Part shown: piece by piece, positions 1-10,108 of the stretch
How the letters are laid out: each line of letters starts with the position of its first letter
Numbering within the stretch: position 1 is the stretch's first letter
Origin: Verrucomicrobiaceae bacterium
Lineage (GTDB): Bacteria > Verrucomicrobiota > Verrucomicrobiia > Verrucomicrobiales > Verrucomicrobiaceae
Direction: 5' to 3'
Assembly (NCBI GenBank): GCA_019694165.1
Contig: JAIBCL010000007.1
Location: 1-64,000 of the forward strand
DNA length: 64,000 bases
Program-made: the position numbers and the translations under genes
Notes under the pieces: model-generated
Database searches by the model: none
What the model was told of the DNA's origin: nothing
What the model saw: only the letters and a program-made list of their open reading frames with translations

Positions 1-126
1 TCGAAACCTTCTACAACCCCGTGCGCCTTCACAGCGCCCTGGGCTTCCAGTCACCCGCCTCCTTCGAACAATCCATCCAATAAAACCAACCCAACTTTCC
101 GTGTCCTCGTTTTCGAAGAAAGATCA
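1..126 (+). mobile_element. Right end of an IS3-family insertion sequence (partial)
   Basis: The window opens inside the transposase of an IS3-family element and leaves it within about 126 bases. After the transposase stop codon the sequence from about 92 to 126 ends in GAAGAAAGATCA. This resembles the terminal inverted repeat of many IS3-family elements, whose outer end starts TGATC or TGACC on the opposite strand. The left end lies outside the window, so neither the inverted repeat pair nor a target duplication can be confirmed. Confidence 0.55.
3..83 (+). CDS. IS3-family transposase OrfB, C-terminal end (partial)
   Basis: An open frame entering from the window edge encodes ETFYNPVRLHSALGFQSPA and a few further residues before a TAA stop. 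The pattern FYNxxRxHSALGxxSPxxFE is the hallmark C-terminus of the rve integrase-core transposase (OrfB) of IS3-family elements. Only the last 26 residues are present, downstream of the catalytic DDE residues, so activity cannot be judged. It is the only transposase sequence seen in the window. Confidence 0.85.
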   Translation, partial: ETFYNPVRLHSALGFQSPASFEQSIQ

Positions 127-143
127 GAATACAGGTGGCGGGA

Positions 144-1037
144 TCAGACGAACATCCCCCCACGCATCCAGTTCAAGTAGGTCGCGGCGCAGGCATCGAG
201 ATTCCTCAGTTCGCCGCCTCCTCGCAGCGGCGAGCACATCTCAAACGTGGCTGCGCCGTCGAAGCCGCCGTCTTTGAGCCCGCTGAAAAAAGCAGTGTAG
301 TCGATGAAACCCGTGCCAAACGGAACCGCGCGCACCCAGTCGGTGGACTGCCGCTCGTAGTTCACCAGTTCGGGGCGGTAGCGATGGCGTGGCACCTTGA
401 TGTAGTCGGCGTTGGTCGTGATGATGGTGTGCGGCGCGGCCGCCTTGGCGGCCTCGTAGAGATCTTCACCGCGCAAGGCGGGCGACCAGGCGTCGAAGCC
501 GAGCTTGCAGTTCTCGCGATCAATCTCCGCCAGCATCTCCAGCAGCGCCGCGGTATGCAGGCCGACGTCGTGGTGGTTTTGAATCGCGATCGTCACGCCA
601 TGCACGGCCACACGATCGCACATTTCGCGAATCGCGGACGTGCAGCGCTTCCACTGTGCCTGCGGGTCCTGCCCCTCAACCTCATACGCGGTGAAGATGC
701 GGATGATTTTCGTGCCGAGCTGCGCGGCGGTGCGTGCGAGCGCCTCAACATACCCGATCTGCATCTCGATGTGCGGCACCTCACAACCGACGATGGAGGG
801 CTGCGAGAGATTCGTATAAGCACCGAGCACTTCACAGCGCACTTCCGCCGACGCGAGCGCTGCTTTGACCTTCGGCGCGAGTTCATCGGCATCGAGCGGG
901 GACAAATGCGGCCGCTTGCCCGCGATCATCACGGCCGGATAGCCGAGTTTCCCGGCATGCTCGATGAATTCCGTGAGCGACAAGACAGACTGGCCCCAGA
1001 AGCCAGCGTAGCTGATGGAGAAGAGGCAGGGGGTCAT
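144..1037 (-). CDS. Sugar phosphate isomerase/epimerase-like TIM-barrel protein
   Basis: This 297-residue protein looks like the AP-endonuclease-2/xylose-isomerase-like TIM-barrel family, whose members isomerise or epimerise sugars or related small molecules. Supporting stretches are the N-terminal SYAGFWGQ, a mid-protein IAIQNHHDVGLH metal-site-like segment, GFDAWSPAL, and a C-terminal FEMCSP. No signal peptide is seen, so it is probably cytoplasmic. The chosen start is the ATG at 1037; a longer frame runs upstream only through a GAATGACGAATG repeat and codes for unlikely sequence. It lies 68 bases downstream of a ceramidase-like gene on the same strand. The substrate is unknown. Confidence 0.75.
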   Translation of the reverse strand: MTPCLFSISYAGFWGQSVLSLTEFIEHAGKLGYPAVMIAGKRPHLSPLDADELAPKVKAALASAEVRCEVLGAYTNLSQPSIVGCEVPHIEMQIGYVEALARTAAQLGTKIIRIFTAYEVEGQDPQAQWKRCTSAIREMCDRVAVHGVTIAIQNHHDVGLHTAALLEMLAEIDRENCKLGFDAWSPALRGEDLYEAAKAAAPHTIITTNADYIKVPRHRYRPELVNYERQSTDWVRAVPFGTGFIDYTAFFSGLKDGGFDGAATFEMCSPLRGGGELRNLDACAATYLNWMRGGMFV

Positions 1038-1050
1038 GGGTGAGGACGTC

Positions 1051-1076
1051 GAATGACGAATGCAGAATGACGAATG
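1051..1076. repeat. Dispersed GAATGACGAATG repeat, copy 1
   Basis: Two near-identical 12-base units GAATGACGAATG are separated by CA in the short gap between two minus-strand genes. The 26-base block recurs with one base different at 19849-19874, and its core recurs at 23180-23191. Here it is intergenic. Confidence 0.7.
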
Positions 1077-1105
1077 CAAGGATGATCCGGCTGTCGGGCG
1101 GCCCG

Positions 1106-2464
1106 TCATTTGACTTCAAGAAGCGTCTTCATCGCACCGGTGAGCACCTGCTCCACTTCCGGTGCTACGCTCGACGATGTGGGCCCCACTTCATAGCCGC
1201 CCTGCGGATAGGCGGCAGCAGTGCCGATGTAGCCGGGGCCGTATTGTCCATACGCGGCCATCATCACATGCAAATCCGGACACATCTTCTTCGCGGCAAG
1301 CTGGTATTCGACGAAAAGCTCGCCCGGCATCTGCAGCACACGCGTATCGCCAACACGCAGGCAGCGGATGTCGATCTGGTTGCCCGCCTTGCTCCAGCGC
1401 ACCCACGCGAGCTGATCGGCATACGATATGTAGCCCTTCGGCTGGCCCGCCTTCAGCTTCGCGATCAAATCTTCTTCATTCAGATGCGGCGCGACCGGCA
1501 GCGTCACCGGCACGCTGGTCCATCCAATATCAGCAGCGACGACAGGTTTCTTTTCGCTTCTGTCGAATGCCTCCCTCATGCCTGCCGCAAGGCGTGAGGC
1601 GAGGATGATCCGGTTCTCCTGCGCGCCGTTGTTGTATTTGCCAGCGGCGACATTTCCACCCGCGCCGTTGAAGTGGACGTGAAGCGCCATGTTCACGTCC
1701 TGACCGCGAATAAATCGCGCGATGCCGGGAAAATCGGGGCTCGGAATGCCCAGCCGATAGTAGCTCTGCGGATGGCAGGCGTAGAAACTCAGCACGGCCA
1801 CTGGTTTGTCCGCATTCCAGAAGCTGAGCACGGAGACAATCGGATCAATGAGACCTTCAGGCAGGGCGATCAGCTCCGGCACCTTGCAACTGCTCCCGCG
1901 CATGCGCCCGATGCGGCCGCCGGGCATTTGTTCGACGCGGCGATTCGACGCCACCCCCTTCACGATCGCTTCTCCATAGCCGTAGTGCGAGACGGGCTGC
2001 GCATTTGGCAAAGCAGCACGTATGGCATCGGCCGCACGCGCGATCACGGTGCGGTGGAAGTCGCCGCTGAATCGCGTGTAGCCCTGCACGCCGAGTTCCT
2101 TGATGATCGCCTCCGCGGTAAAGTCACAGCCCGGCGCATCGTGCTGATGCAGCGTATGGACGGCCACGCGTCCGGGCGAGGTCCCCGCCGCCTTGGCGAG
2201 TTCCGCGCGGAACGCATCATGACCTCCATTCGCGATGCCGATCCAGTCCACGGCGCAGAGCACCACCGGCTCCCCTGCCCCCAGCAGCACGATGCCGCGA
2301 CAGCGCAGCGTCATTTCATCGACGCGTTTCACCGGATCATAGGCCATGGCCGAACCGAGGGGCGGCGTGGCATCGACGTCAAAAGTCGCCAGCTTCAGCG
2401 CATCCTGCGCCATGGCGAAAGTCGAAACCAACCAGAGGAAAACAGGAACGAGGATTCTATTCAT
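1106..2464 (-). CDS. Secreted neutral ceramidase-like hydrolase
   Basis: The 452-residue product starts with a clear Sec signal peptide ([20 protein letters not shown]) and resembles the N-terminal domain of neutral/alkaline non-lysosomal ceramidases, common in Verrucomicrobia and Planctomycetes. Family-like signatures are DVDATPPLG near the mature N-terminus, a histidine-rich [10 protein letters not shown] zinc-site segment, [10 protein letters not shown], and a glycine-rich [12 protein letters not shown] loop. It probably hydrolyses an amide or related bond outside the cytoplasm. True ceramidase activity is not implied, because many environmental members lack a known substrate. The ATG at 2464 is chosen because it begins the signal peptide. 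It sits 73 bases downstream of a cytochrome c dehydrogenase gene. Confidence 0.8.
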   Translation of the reverse strand: MNRILVPVFLWLVSTFAMAQDALKLATFDVDATPPLGSAMAYDPVKRVDEMTLRCRGIVLLGAGEPVVLCAVDWIGIANGGHDAFRAELAKAAGTSPGRVAVHTLHQHDAPGCDFTAEAIIKELGVQGYTRFSGDFHRTVIARAADAIRAALPNAQPVSHYGYGEAIVKGVASNRRVEQMPGGRIGRMRGSSCKVPELIALPEGLIDPIVSVLSFWNADKPVAVLSFYACHPQSYYRLGIPSPDFPGIARFIRGQDVNMALHVHFNGAGGNVAAGKYNNGAQENRIILASRLAAGMREAFDRSEKKPVVAADIGWTSVPVTLPVAPHLNEEDLIAKLKAGQPKGYISYADQLAWVRWSKAGNQIDIRCLRVGDTRVLQMPGELFVEYQLAAKKMCPDLHVMMAAYGQYGPGYIGTAAAYPQGGYEVGPTSSSVAPEVEQVLTGAMKTLLEVK

Positions 2465-2537
2465 GCGAAGCGGGAGACTGAACGCCGTTCGACAGGCGAT
2501 TCTGTTGTGCAATGAGCAAGTCGCCAAGTGCATGCGG

Positions 2538-5045
2538 CTACTTGAATTCCTGAAGCTGCTGACTCACCCAAGCCTCGTGACGATTGGCCGTCGCAGTGCG
2601 GATGGCTTTGACGGTGTCGGGACCGACAGGGGCGGCGTTGTGCTCCCATTCGCGGCGAATGTAGGTGAGGATGCCAGCGATCTGATCGTCGGTGAAGGAG
2701 GCGAAGGCGGGCATGTCGAGGCGATAGGTTTTGCCCTTCACGGAAACGGGACCGGTGAGTCCATGCAAAACGATGCGCACGATGCGCTGCTCCGGACCGA
2801 GCACCCACTCGGAGTCCATGAGCGGCGGCGCGACGCCATCGAGGCCTTTGCCGTGTGTCTGATGACAGGCCGCACAGACGCCGGTGAAGAGCACTTTGCC
2901 GAGGTCGTAGCGGGTTTGTTGTTCCTTGGTGAGTGGCACCAAAGGAGGCTCGGGTTTGACGCCGGGTTTGTCGGGCCAGACGAGCAGGGAGGAGAGTTTG
3001 GCAACGCACTTGTCGGTGATCCGCTTCAAGGCCGTGGGTTCGTTCGTGAGCTTCACAGGCTTGCGCAAGGAAGCACCTGTCGCTCCGTCGAGTAGCGCGG
3101 AGGACTTCTTCGATGAAGCGATCCAGGCGATGAGTTTCTCGATGTCGATGGCTTTGCGCGAAGCAACCACGCAGCGTGCGAGTGTGGCGATGAGTTTGTC
3201 GTTGCTCGATGCGTCAGCGACAAGGGATTCAAGCAGTGAGGCTTCGCGCCCACCGAGGCCGCTGACCACGGCATCGATGAGGAACTCGGTGCTTGGTGCT
3301 TGCTGCACGAGCACAGCCATTGCGAGATCGGCTTGGTGATCGCTAGCTTCGCCGAGTGTGAGGGCGAGTTGTTGTTGGACTAACGGATCGCGTTCGCTGG
3401 TCATGCTGATGAGCTTGTTGATCACGCGACCGCGTGCGTCCGTCTTGAAGAAGCTCTCGCACAATCGAATGGCGGTGGCGCGAACGCGCGGGCCTTGGTC
3501 GATGAGTGCGCTGGTCGCGGTGGCTTCATCGAGTTGATGAAGTCCGTCGAGGGTCCACAGCGCGTGGACCTTGGCCATGTCAGTCTTGCCGCTGGCGATG
3601 AGTTCCTTCAGCAACGGCACCACACTGAGGTCGTTGCGTTCGACAAGCAATCGCTGTGCAGTCTCGCGCCACCAATTGTTCTTGCTCGCCAGATGCTCGA
3701 TGAGTTGCGCCGACGGCTCCTTTTTCAGATCGAGCGAAGCGAAGGGCTTCACGTTCTCCGGTGCGACGCGCCAGATGCGGCCGAGGTGCGTGGGTTTGTC
3801 GAGGCCGCGCTGCTCGGAGTAGCTGCGCAGGTAGGAGGTGAACGACTCGCGATGCTGCAGCACGCCGCGGTAGAAGTCGGTGATGTAAAGCGCGCCATCG
3901 GGCCCGGTGGTGAGGTTCACGGGGCGGAAGCGCTCGTCGGTGGAGGCGACGAACTCGTTCTGATCGTAGGCTTCCGTGCAGGTGAGCGTGCCGTTCTTTG
4001 CGGTCATGATCTCGCGTTTGATGAGATTACCGCCGGGCTCGCAGATGAAGGGATTGCCTTCGAACTCGGGGCCGAAGGCACCGCCGCGATAGATGTGCGG
4101 CGAGCACGCGGCGGTGAACTCTTTGAGGTGACCGTTCTCGCGCAGGATACCGTCGCGGTAGCCGCGATTGACGCCGGGATTTACGCGGATGGGCCAGACG
4201 AGCTGGTCGGCATAGACCTGGATGTTGGTGCCGCCGCAGGGCTCGTAGTTCGGGTTTCGTCCGGTGTAGCTGGAGGGCAGGATGTCCACGCGCAGCGGGT
4301 CTTGATTTGAGTTGTAGAAGAGGTGGCCGTCGTCGTCCTGCGCTAGGCCCCACTGGCCGCGAAACGTGGTCACGCCTGCATAGAACTTGCCGCCTTCGAA
4401 ACGATACTTCCGCGTGTAGTGCGCGGCGTAGATCCAGTTGTCGAAGGCCCAGAGCAGCGAGTTTGCGGCCTGCTCGGGATTGCCGAGTTCGGGATGCAGC
4501 GGGTTGTTCACCCAGCCGAACTCGCCCGCGATCTCGATCTTCTCATCGGCCTTGCCATCGTCATCGGTGTCGCGGCAGAACCACAGCTTCGGCGGTGCGC
4601 CAACGAGCGCGCCATCTCCCACAAGCATGAGCGCGCGGGGCATGACGAGGCCGTCGAGGAAGACGGTGCTTTTGTCCATGCACCCGTCGTGGTCGGTGTC
4701 TTCGAGCACGACCACACGACCGACGGGAAGTTCCTCGCCTTTGCCATCCATCGCGGCCATAAAGCCGCGCATTTCGACGACCCACAGTCTGCCATCGGGA
4801 GCGATCTGCGTGACGACCGGGTCTTGCACCAGTGGCTCGCAGGCGACGAGTTCGATCTTGAAGCCGGGTGCGACTTGGAAGGATTTCAGTTCTTCCTCCG
4901 GTGAGCGTGGTGTGGACGGCGGGATGAGTTCCTCGGGCACGCGCAGCTTTTGCACTTCGCCGGGTTTGTCGCGTTTGTCTCCGAACTCTTCGGCGATGAG
5001 ATGGCAGGTGCTGAAGTAGATCGCTAGAATGGAGAGGCGAAACAT
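2538..5045 (-). CDS. PVC-type membrane-bound dehydrogenase with HEAT repeats and cytochrome c domain
   Basis: This 835-residue secreted protein has the standard PVC architecture. A short signal peptide starts at the ATG at 5045. A six-bladed propeller of the soluble-dehydrogenase type follows, with [25 protein letters not shown], Ca-like DTDHDGCMD and [15 protein letters not shown] helical HEAT-like region comes next, then a C-terminal cytochrome c with CAACH and a likely Met ligand in [13 protein letters not shown]. The heme motif and calcium-like loops are directly visible; the dehydrogenase role is inferred from the family. It probably oxidises a sugar or alcohol in the periplasm and passes electrons to its heme. 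It shares strand and spacing with the flanking genes. Confidence 0.88.
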   Translation of the reverse strand: MFRLSILAIYFSTCHLIAEEFGDKRDKPGEVQKLRVPEELIPPSTPRSPEEELKSFQVAPGFKIELVACEPLVQDPVVTQIAPDGRLWVVEMRGFMAAMDGKGEELPVGRVVVLEDTDHDGCMDKSTVFLDGLVMPRALMLVGDGALVGAPPKLWFCRDTDDDGKADEKIEIAGEFGWVNNPLHPELGNPEQAANSLLWAFDNWIYAAHYTRKYRFEGGKFYAGVTTFRGQWGLAQDDDGHLFYNSNQDPLRVDILPSSYTGRNPNYEPCGGTNIQVYADQLVWPIRVNPGVNRGYRDGILRENGHLKEFTAACSPHIYRGGAFGPEFEGNPFICEPGGNLIKREIMTAKNGTLTCTEAYDQNEFVASTDERFRPVNLTTGPDGALYITDFYRGVLQHRESFTSYLRSYSEQRGLDKPTHLGRIWRVAPENVKPFASLDLKKEPSAQLIEHLASKNNWWRETAQRLLVERNDLSVVPLLKELIASGKTDMAKVHALWTLDGLHQLDEATATSALIDQGPRVRATAIRLCESFFKTDARGRVINKLISMTSERDPLVQQQLALTLGEASDHQADLAMAVLVQQAPSTEFLIDAVVSGLGGREASLLESLVADASSNDKLIATLARCVVASRKAIDIEKLIAWIASSKKSSALLDGATGASLRKPVKLTNEPTALKRITDKCVAKLSSLLVWPDKPGVKPEPPLVPLTKEQQTRYDLGKVLFTGVCAACHQTHGKGLDGVAPPLMDSEWVLGPEQRIVRIVLHGLTGPVSVKGKTYRLDMPAFASFTDDQIAGILTYIRREWEHNAAPVGPDTVKAIRTATANRHEAWVSQQLQEFK

Positions 5046-5104
5046 GCGTACGCAAATCGCCGCGACAACGGCTGAGCTTGCTGGAAAACCGGCCCGGCTG
5101 GTCC

Positions 5105-5122
5105 CCGGGCACTCATGCCCGG
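5105..5122. repeat. Intergenic palindrome CCGGGCA-CTCA-TGCCCGG
   Basis: A perfect 7-bp stem with a 4-base loop lies between the dehydrogenase start at 5045 and the next gene's stop at 5175. No T-run follows on either strand, so it is more like a small dispersed palindrome than a Rho-independent terminator. Confidence 0.6.
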
Positions 5123-5174
5123 TAATCGACGGCAGCAGAGCGATGCTCAAAACTGCCCTGCCAAAATTCGGCGG

Positions 5175-6575
5175 CTACAGGTTCAGCATCTTTAGCACGC
5201 TTTCAGGCAAACGCTCGCACGGCAACGGCTTCGATGGTGTCTGCGCCTGAATCACCTGCCACTCGGCTTTGCCATCGTGATCAAGCAGCATGTAGGCGAT
5301 GCAGTGCAAAAGGTGTGCGTAGTTGCCCGCATCGCTGAGCAGCCAGCTATTCGCTTTCACGTCGTCGCGATGCCAGCCGCTGGGGATGACGCCAAGTTCC
5401 TTCCACACGGCGTGCCAGTAGTCGATGGAGCCAAGCGCGAGCTTTTCGAGCCGTGCAGGCACATTCTCGGATGCGAGTTCCTTTGGTGCGATCTTCGCCC
5501 ACACTTCAGGATGCGCCTTGATCGTTGGCAGCACGGCAGCACCGATCCACGCCAACTGCACACCACGCGCGCCCCAGATGAGTTTCGAGGTGCGGGCGGT
5601 TTGATCGAGTTTGCCTTCCACAAAGCTCGGATGACGCGCGATGTCGAAGAAGAACTCACCATCCCGCCACGGGCGCGTGTCGCAGAACAGCTCCATCGAC
5701 TTCGCGACCGCGAAGACGCGCGCTGCCGCGTGCCACGCAAACTCCGGCGACAGCTCGCCTCGTGCGCTCGCCTGTCGATACTGCCACGCGAGGCCGTCGT
5801 CGTAGGCAGGGATGCCGTGCTTCTTTCTGAGCACGCTGCCGGTGTAGAAGGGATTCAGCGATTCGGCGGTGAAAACCGGCAGCTTGTCTCCAGGCATCTT
5901 TTCGCCAAGCGCGAGCGCCGCACCGAACTCGACGCCTTGAATCGCCCCAAAGCAGTCACGGCGATACTCGCGCAGCGCCTTCAGTGCCTCGGCGACGCGC
6001 GGATCGTGTGTCGTGAGCCACACGTTCGTCAGCGCGTCCGCGAGATCCTGCGCGAGGTGGTTCGACGCGGTAAAGTAGCCCGGCGCGATGGGCTTCATGC
6101 CGTTCTTTTGAAAGCCGAGGCCATCATCCCATCCTCGCGGCGCCCAGCCTTTTATCGGCGAGCCGAAAGGCTTCTTGTCCTCGTTCGTCGGCTGCATTTT
6201 CGGAAACAGCCGGTCGGAGTTGATCAGCATGTTCGTGTAGAACGGCACCAGATGCTTCTGCGCCCGCGCAAGCCATCCACCACTGGGATCAGCGCGATGA
6301 AGCCCGATCATCGCACTCATCAGCCACGCGCCATCGTGCATCGAATCAAGCCCGAACTCCTGCACCTGCTTCCCGTCCTTCCAGAACTCGTAGGTCATGC
6401 CATACACCGGTCGTTGTGGATCAGTGACGACGTGATTCTTGAAGACGAAGTCAGTCAATTCGCGCGCGAAGCTGATCAGGCGCTCGCGCGGCCAGTTTGG
6501 GGCTGCTTCGACAGCTTGCGACGTGATCACGGTCAGGGAGGCGAGGCATGATGAAATAGAAAGCGAGAGCTTCAT
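5175..6575 (-). CDS. Secreted protein of unknown function
   Basis: I do not recognise this 466-residue protein. It begins with a likely signal peptide (MKLSLSISSCLASLTVITSQ, then AVEAAP), so it is exported. The body is rich in Trp, His and Asp and mostly helical in character, with landmarks such as DSMHDGAWLMSAMIGLHRADP, GWAPRGWDDGLGF, TASNHLAQDLADAL and GIPAYDDGLAWQYRQ. These invite comparison with alpha/alpha-barrel carbohydrate-active enzymes, but no catalytic signature is clear. It lies between a cytochrome dehydrogenase and a divergently transcribed FAD oxidoreductase, so a catabolic role is plausible but inferred only from context. Confidence 0.7.
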   Translation of the reverse strand: MKLSLSISSCLASLTVITSQAVEAAPNWPRERLISFARELTDFVFKNHVVTDPQRPVYGMTYEFWKDGKQVQEFGLDSMHDGAWLMSAMIGLHRADPSGGWLARAQKHLVPFYTNMLINSDRLFPKMQPTNEDKKPFGSPIKGWAPRGWDDGLGFQKNGMKPIAPGYFTASNHLAQDLADALTNVWLTTHDPRVAEALKALREYRRDCFGAIQGVEFGAALALGEKMPGDKLPVFTAESLNPFYTGSVLRKKHGIPAYDDGLAWQYRQASARGELSPEFAWHAAARVFAVAKSMELFCDTRPWRDGEFFFDIARHPSFVEGKLDQTARTSKLIWGARGVQLAWIGAAVLPTIKAHPEVWAKIAPKELASENVPARLEKLALGSIDYWHAVWKELGVIPSGWHRDDVKANSWLLSDAGNYAHLLHCIAYMLLDHDGKAEWQVIQAQTPSKPLPCERLPESVLKMLNL

Positions 6576-6681
6576 TGGCAGGAACAGGCGGTTTGAGCCT
6601 CAACGAGCCGCAAATTCCTTCCTCTCTGATTTTCCACTCCACTGAGAAAGCGATGTGCCCTCACGCGTCTTCACCACGCAC

Positions 6682-8508
6682 ATGCTTCCCCCCTCTTCTT
6701 CACAGCACCCCCTGAACCGCCGTCGTTTCATTGCCACAGCATCGGGTTCTTTGCTCGCTCAGTCATGGCCGGGCAGCGGATTCGCGGCAGATGGCAGCAC
6801 GGCGGATGTCTGCATCTACGGCGCAACGGCCAGCGGCATCGCGGCGGCGCTTGGCGCGGCGGATGCGGGGGCAAAGGTGATTGTCGTCGAGCCGTCTCGA
6901 TGGCCCGGCGGCATGAGCGGTGGCGGGTTGAACGCGATCGACTGGGGCAACAAGAGCACTGTCGGCAAGATGGCGCTCAAGTTGCTCATCGAGAAGGACG
7001 ACGTCGCCATGCGAGAACTCTACAAGCGTGAACTCGCCCAGCGCAGCATCCCGGTGATCTACGAGCACCGGCTCGCCAGCGTGACCAAGGAAGGTTCACT
7101 CCTCCGCAGCATCACGCTCGATCACGCGCCACCGGACAAGCTCGGCTGCCCCATCGAGCAACCTTTGACGAAGAATGCGAAGACGGTCTCGGCGCGTGTC
7201 TTTATCGACTGCTCGTATGAAGGCGACTTGATGGCGAAATCGGGCGTGAGCTACACCTGGGGCCGTGAATCTCGCGACGAATACGGTGAGTCGCTTGGCG
7301 GCGTGCGGCCGATTTTGATGCGCTACGACATCGACCCGTGTAAGAAACCAGGCGATCCAAAAAGCGGACTGCTGCCGCTGCTACAAGACATCCAGATCGG
7401 ACCACCGGGCAGTGCGGACAAACTGACGATGATGTATTGCTTCCGCTGGGTGCTCACGAAGAACGATCCCATCCGCATCGAGAAGCCCGACGACTACGAT
7501 CCTCGCACGTATGAACTCTTCCGCCGTGGCTTCCAGAAGGGCGTTAACATGCGCGCCGGACGCAAGATGCATGTGCTCGGCGAATACAGCGAAAACAACG
7601 GCTGGGGCATCTTCAGTCCCAACTCCAGCCGCGCGCTCTGGGCACAGTCCATCGCAGGCGCGAACGCCGCGTATCCTGATGGCGACTGGTCCACGCGCTC
7701 GCGCATCTGGCGTGACGAGATGAACTTCGTGTGTGGCATGTATCACTTCCTGCGCACCGATCCGTCCGTGCCGCCGGACTTTCGGGATAAAGCAGAGACA
7801 GTCGGCTTCCAGCGCGGCATCTTCGACGAGACGAATGGCTGGCCGCATCAACTCTACGTGCGCGAGGCACGCCGCATGAAGTCGAACTACGTTGTCACGC
7901 AGAAGGACCTCGAAGGCGCGGCGAGCCCGGACGACTCCATCGGCCTCGGCAGCTACGGCGTTGACGACTGGCCCTACGCAACCATCGCGCACGAAGGAGG
8001 CATCGCGCTCAGCGGTGGCGAGTTCAGCATCATGCGGGCGAATCCCGCGCACAACGGCGTCCACAAGATCCCGTATCGCGCCATCCGGCCGAAGCAAAGC
8101 GAGTGCGAGAATCTGCTCGTGCCCGTGTGCTGTTCCGCGAGCCACATTGCGATGACCAGCATCCGCATGGAGCCTGTGTGGATCACGCTTGGCCTCTCCG
8201 CAGGCATTGCCGCTGCACATGCGATCAAAGAGAACGCCGCCGTGCAAGGCATCGACTTCCCGCGCTATCGCCGCGCCCTGCTCGATGCCGGCCAGATCCT
8301 CGAACTCACTTCCGCCTCCAGAGAAGGCGGGTGGAACTCCCGCGACGAGTGGAACCAGGCCAAACGTGGCTACGAGTGGGTGTTCGATGCCATCGACAGC
8401 GACCACGACGGCAAAATCTCACCCGGCGAGTATCGCGCCTTTCAGGCCTTCAAACAGAAGCACGCCGGCTGGCAGGCTTTGCTGAAGGCCGGTGAGCGCA
8501 TCAAATGA
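6682..8508 (+). CDS. Exported FAD-dependent oxidoreductase with C-terminal EF-hand
   Basis: The 608-residue product has a Tat-like leader (NRRRFIATASGSLL) and then a Rossmann FAD-binding fold (VCIYGATASGIAAALGAADA followed by KVIVVEP and PGGMSGGGLNAID). This fits the FAD-dependent oxidoreductase family often called xanthan lyase-like in PVC bacteria. Near the C-terminus the loop DSDHDGKISPGE is a canonical 12-residue EF-hand. The GTG at 6655 is a longer option, but the ATG at 6682 places the twin arginines correctly. It is transcribed away from the unknown secreted gene and converges on a glycosidase-like gene with an 8-bp gap. The substrate is probably a sugar-derived compound. Confidence 0.82.
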   Translation: MLPPSSSQHPLNRRRFIATASGSLLAQSWPGSGFAADGSTADVCIYGATASGIAAALGAADAGAKVIVVEPSRWPGGMSGGGLNAIDWGNKSTVGKMALKLLIEKDDVAMRELYKRELAQRSIPVIYEHRLASVTKEGSLLRSITLDHAPPDKLGCPIEQPLTKNAKTVSARVFIDCSYEGDLMAKSGVSYTWGRESRDEYGESLGGVRPILMRYDIDPCKKPGDPKSGLLPLLQDIQIGPPGSADKLTMMYCFRWVLTKNDPIRIEKPDDYDPRTYELFRRGFQKGVNMRAGRKMHVLGEYSENNGWGIFSPNSSRALWAQSIAGANAAYPDGDWSTRSRIWRDEMNFVCGMYHFLRTDPSVPPDFRDKAETVGFQRGIFDETNGWPHQLYVREARRMKSNYVVTQKDLEGAASPDDSIGLGSYGVDDWPYATIAHEGGIALSGGEFSIMRANPAHNGVHKIPYRAIRPKQSECENLLVPVCCSASHIAMTSIRMEPVWITLGLSAGIAAAHAIKENAAVQGIDFPRYRRALLDAGQILELTSASREGGWNSRDEWNQAKRGYEWVFDAIDSDHDGKISPGEYRAFQAFKQKHAGWQALLKAGERIK

Positions 8509-8516
8509 TGCGCCCT

Positions 8517-10088
8517 TCACGCTGCCAGGTCCACGAACACGATCGACAGTGAACCGCCTTTCGTCATCGTGACTTCCAGGCTGTTCATGCCCTGCTTAAG
8601 CAGCTTCGCTGGAATCAACCATGCACGTAGATCCTCAGGCTTCCCGAGCATCGATGGGTAAGGAACCGCAAAGGGTTCTGACACGTTATCGGTGGGTGAG
8701 ACAGTTTCGCCGTTGAAAACAGCGCTCCATTCGCTGCCGGCGAGGGTCTTGTCGGCCTGAATGCGCACTCGAGCATCACCATGAGGCCCGACGAGGTCGA
8801 AGTTGAACTTCGCGGACTTGTTCAGCTCAATTTTGCGCGGCACGGACAGCGGTTTGGCACCCGGCGAACGCCAGCCGTTCGCGATGAACCAATGCTGCGG
8901 CTCCTTCGCAAGCGCTTGCGGATCACGGAGAGCTTTGAGCGCCTCGAACGGCGGTTCACCAAACTCGCCGCGGCCTTCGCCCTGGCCGTGCTGACGGTAG
9001 TAGGCGAAGTTGAAGAGGCTGATGCCATCCGCACCACGCGCATACGCGAGATGCGCGCTGGTGTGCAGATGCTCGCGAGTGGCGCGACGAAAAGGAAACA
9101 CGTCGTAGCCTGCTTGAACTTTATCGCCTTTCCAGATGGTGTGGCAGAGTTCGAAGTAGAGCGTGGCACCGGTGGTCAGCTTCCGAATCGCAGCCAGATC
9201 GTGCTGCTGAGTGGTGAAATAGTGCGCGGAGGCGTTCACCATGTCGAGACCAGCGGCGACGAACGCTTTGAGATCGAGGCCGAGTTCGTCTAAAGCAGGC
9301 AAGTAGCGCGGCACACGGGCGCAGAGCCATTTTTTGGGGCCGAGGAGCTTTCGCACGTCTTGGACGAAGTTCGTCATGATGACGCGGCGTTGCTCGATGG
9401 GCGTTTCGGGGCGGAAGTAGCTGTAGAAGCGCAGGAAATCGAGTTCGAGGCCGTCGAGGTCGTAGTTCTCGATCAACTCGCGAAGCATGGCGAGCTTCTG
9501 CGCACGCACTTCGGGCTCCGCCCAGTTCAGAACGAGATCGGCACCGCGAAGCGAGCTGGGTTTGATGCGGTGCTCGGGATGCTCGGCATACCACCGAGTC
9601 ACACTCATGCCTATGCTGCTGCCCGGTTTGTCGCCGGGCTTCGGATCGACGAACTCCTTGTGATGGGCGTCATTCATGCGCAGCGAGATGAAGGCTGCCT
9701 GACCTTTCGCGCGACAGCGGTCGATGAAGCGCTGAACGATGTCGCCGCCGTTGAGCACGAACTGGCTGAAGGAGTCCGGCTTCTGGCCGTAGCGCTGTTT
9801 GATCCATGCGAAGTGCTCCTTCAAATCGATCACCTTGCTCGGCCACAGCGGCACGACGCCGAGTCCTGGCTGAAGAAAATGCGCGTCCACCAAGCCCGCG
9901 ACCTCGTCAATCGACGCATCGAGCATCTCGGGCCGAAACGGCTCCCGCGCGGCGTGAAACGGACTCACGCACGAGGTGATGTTCGTGAGGTCGTTGCTGT
10001 AGATCACCCGAAACGGTGCCTTACGCGGCGCCTCCGCCGCCAGCAGCGGCGTAGCGGCGAGAGTGTGGATGAAATGGCGGCGCTTCAT
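8517..10088 (-). CDS. Exported TIM-barrel glycoside-hydrolase-like protein
   Basis: This 523-residue protein opens with a short leader (MKRRHFIHTLAATPLLAAEAP) with paired basic residues, suggesting export by Tat or Sec. The sequence resembles uncharacterised TIM-barrel glycosidase-like proteins of the GHL10/DUF187 kind. It has a strand-ending GLELDFLRFYSYFRPE motif with acidic residues where catalytic or metal residues often sit, AFISLRMNDAH, LCARVPRYLPA and GADGISLFNFAYY. The C-terminal 150 residues look like a beta-sandwich. The ATG at 10088 is preferred because the upstream in-frame extension overlaps the sigma-factor gene ending at 10109. The polysaccharide target is unknown. Confidence 0.7.
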   Translation of the reverse strand: MKRRHFIHTLAATPLLAAEAPRKAPFRVIYSNDLTNITSCVSPFHAAREPFRPEMLDASIDEVAGLVDAHFLQPGLGVVPLWPSKVIDLKEHFAWIKQRYGQKPDSFSQFVLNGGDIVQRFIDRCRAKGQAAFISLRMNDAHHKEFVDPKPGDKPGSSIGMSVTRWYAEHPEHRIKPSSLRGADLVLNWAEPEVRAQKLAMLRELIENYDLDGLELDFLRFYSYFRPETPIEQRRVIMTNFVQDVRKLLGPKKWLCARVPRYLPALDELGLDLKAFVAAGLDMVNASAHYFTTQQHDLAAIRKLTTGATLYFELCHTIWKGDKVQAGYDVFPFRRATREHLHTSAHLAYARGADGISLFNFAYYRQHGQGEGRGEFGEPPFEALKALRDPQALAKEPQHWFIANGWRSPGAKPLSVPRKIELNKSAKFNFDLVGPHGDARVRIQADKTLAGSEWSAVFNGETVSPTDNVSEPFAVPYPSMLGKPEDLRAWLIPAKLLKQGMNSLEVTMTKGGSLSIVFVDLAA

Positions 10089-10108
10089 TTGGCGAGCCAT
10101 GCAACGCG